A program made the translations under genes and the position numbers. From Rhodospirillaceae bacterium (GTDB taxonomy: Bacteria; Pseudomonadota; Alphaproteobacteria; Thalassobaculales; Thalassobaculaceae): DNA of 5,914 bases. Positions 5,268-5,914 of the stretch are shown here, piece after piece. The notes beneath the pieces are model-generated. The model was not told the origin of the DNA and searched no databases. It saw only the letters and a program-made list of their open reading frames with translations. The stretch lies in assembly GCA_002730675.1 (NCBI GenBank), contig PCAV01000116.1, positions 7,230 through 13,143 on the forward strand, given 5' to 3'. Position 1 is the stretch's first letter. Each line of letters opens with the position of its first letter.

Positions 5268-5914
5268 CTATCTGAGGCCTAGACGCCGAATGAGATCTTC
5301 CGGTTTGTGACCAGACTCCCTCAAGTCTTTCAGCGAGGCCGACTTATTTCGTTTCGCCAACCTCACGCCATTTTCATCGGTAATCATTTTATGATGATAA
5401 TAGTCCGGGGTTGGCAATTCTAGAAGGCTTTGGAGTAATCTATGAATGTGAGTAACTTGAAATAGATCATCTCCTCTTGTGACCCGCGTAATCCCTTGGA
5501 TCGCATCATCTATAGTGACCGACAAGTGATAACTTGTCGCAATGTCTTTTCTGGCTAGTACTATATCTCCGAATATCTCGGGTTCTGCCGTTTGCTCACC
5601 ACGCTTGGTGTCAAACCATCTTAATTTTCCAGCTAAACTTGAAGCTGCTTCCATACGCAGCCGAATCGCGTGAGGTGCGCCTTCCTCTAAGCGTCTTTCA
5701 TTTTCTCTCTTTGAGATGTAACGCAACGTGTTCCTAGGGGATTTCTGATTTATTTTAGCGGCGTCGTTTCCATGGGGAGCGGACATAGCCTCCGCTAACT
5801 CTTTGCGTGTCAATGTGCAGCGATAAAGAAGACCAAGATTGTAGAGTTTTTCCAATCCCTTTGCATAATCAGCCATATGGTTTGACTGTTTTCGAATAGG
5901 TTCAGGCCATTCGA
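5268..5914 (-). CDS. gluQRS: Glutamyl-Q tRNA(Asp) synthetase, N-terminus beyond the window
   Basis: A paralogue of the GluRS catalytic core that lacks the anticodon-binding domain. It attaches glutamate to the queuosine of tRNA-Asp in the cytosol. The frame stays open past ATG 5876 to the right edge. The residues there (EWPEPIRKQSNH) are the usual family sequence, so 5876 is internal and the gene is partial: 214 residues are visible and roughly 75-80, including the HIGH motif, are missing. Seen: an LYRCTLTRKEL segment, RGDDLF (binding-pocket region), YYHHKMITDENG, and RLAKRNKSASL, which holds the degenerate KMSKS loop. The protein ends shortly after LIRRLGLR, as GluQRS does and full GluRS does not. 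Oddity: where many members have CxC and a later Cys binding zinc, this one has CTL and no later Cys. It is alone on its strand here and converges on the tandem NIPSNAP gene. Confidence 0.93.
   Translation of the reverse strand, partial: EWPEPIRKQSNHMADYAKGLEKLYNLGLLYRCTLTRKELAEAMSAPHGNDAAKINQKSPRNTLRYISKRENERRLEEGAPHAIRLRMEAASSLAGKLRWFDTKRGEQTAEPEIFGDIVLARKDIATSYHLSVTIDDAIQGITRVTRGDDLFQVTHIHRLLQSLLELPTPDYYHHKMITDENGVRLAKRNKSASLKDLRESGHKPEDLIRRLGLR

Noticed and set aside
5874..5876. ATG 5876 as the gluQRS start
   Set aside because: The frame stays open upstream and encodes typical GluQRS residues, and the HIGH motif region would be missing.

Overview
The window looks like a stretch of an AT-rich alphaproteobacterial chromosome, possibly marine or free-living. 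This rests on the FolB variant with the motif VEKLDIF, a DUF952 gene fused by overlap to class 2 pyrD, a GluQRS and an inferred TipF-like membrane protein. There are no tRNA or rRNA genes, no insertion sequences, no CRISPR array and no prophage genes. Both edges cut a gene: the left edge removes the C-terminal part of a membrane protein, and the right edge removes the N-terminus of gluQRS.

Left block (1-2434, all minus strand, transcribed right to left): folB (dihydroneopterin aldolase, folate synthesis), a DUF952 protein, pyrD (quinone-linked dihydroorotate dehydrogenase, pyrimidine synthesis) and a membrane-anchored coiled-coil protein. The last runs off the edge exactly where an EAL-type domain seems to begin. 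DUF952 and pyrD overlap by 8 nt, and 20 nt separate pyrD from the last gene, so at least these three are probably one transcript.

Central block (2599-5145): a threonine synthase-like PLP enzyme (minus, TTG start) is followed by a single-domain NIPSNAP protein (minus). Across a 268-bp divergent intergenic region lies a protein made of two NIPSNAP domains in tandem (plus). A dyad matching the LysR-type T-N11-A pattern sits near the middle of that intergenic region. I infer a small co-regulated catabolic or biosynthetic module of unknown substrate. It is the most interesting part of the window.

Right block (5268-5914, minus): most of gluQRS, the GluRS paralogue that glutamylates queuosine in tRNA-Asp. 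It converges on the tandem NIPSNAP gene. Its usual zinc-binding cysteines are mostly missing.
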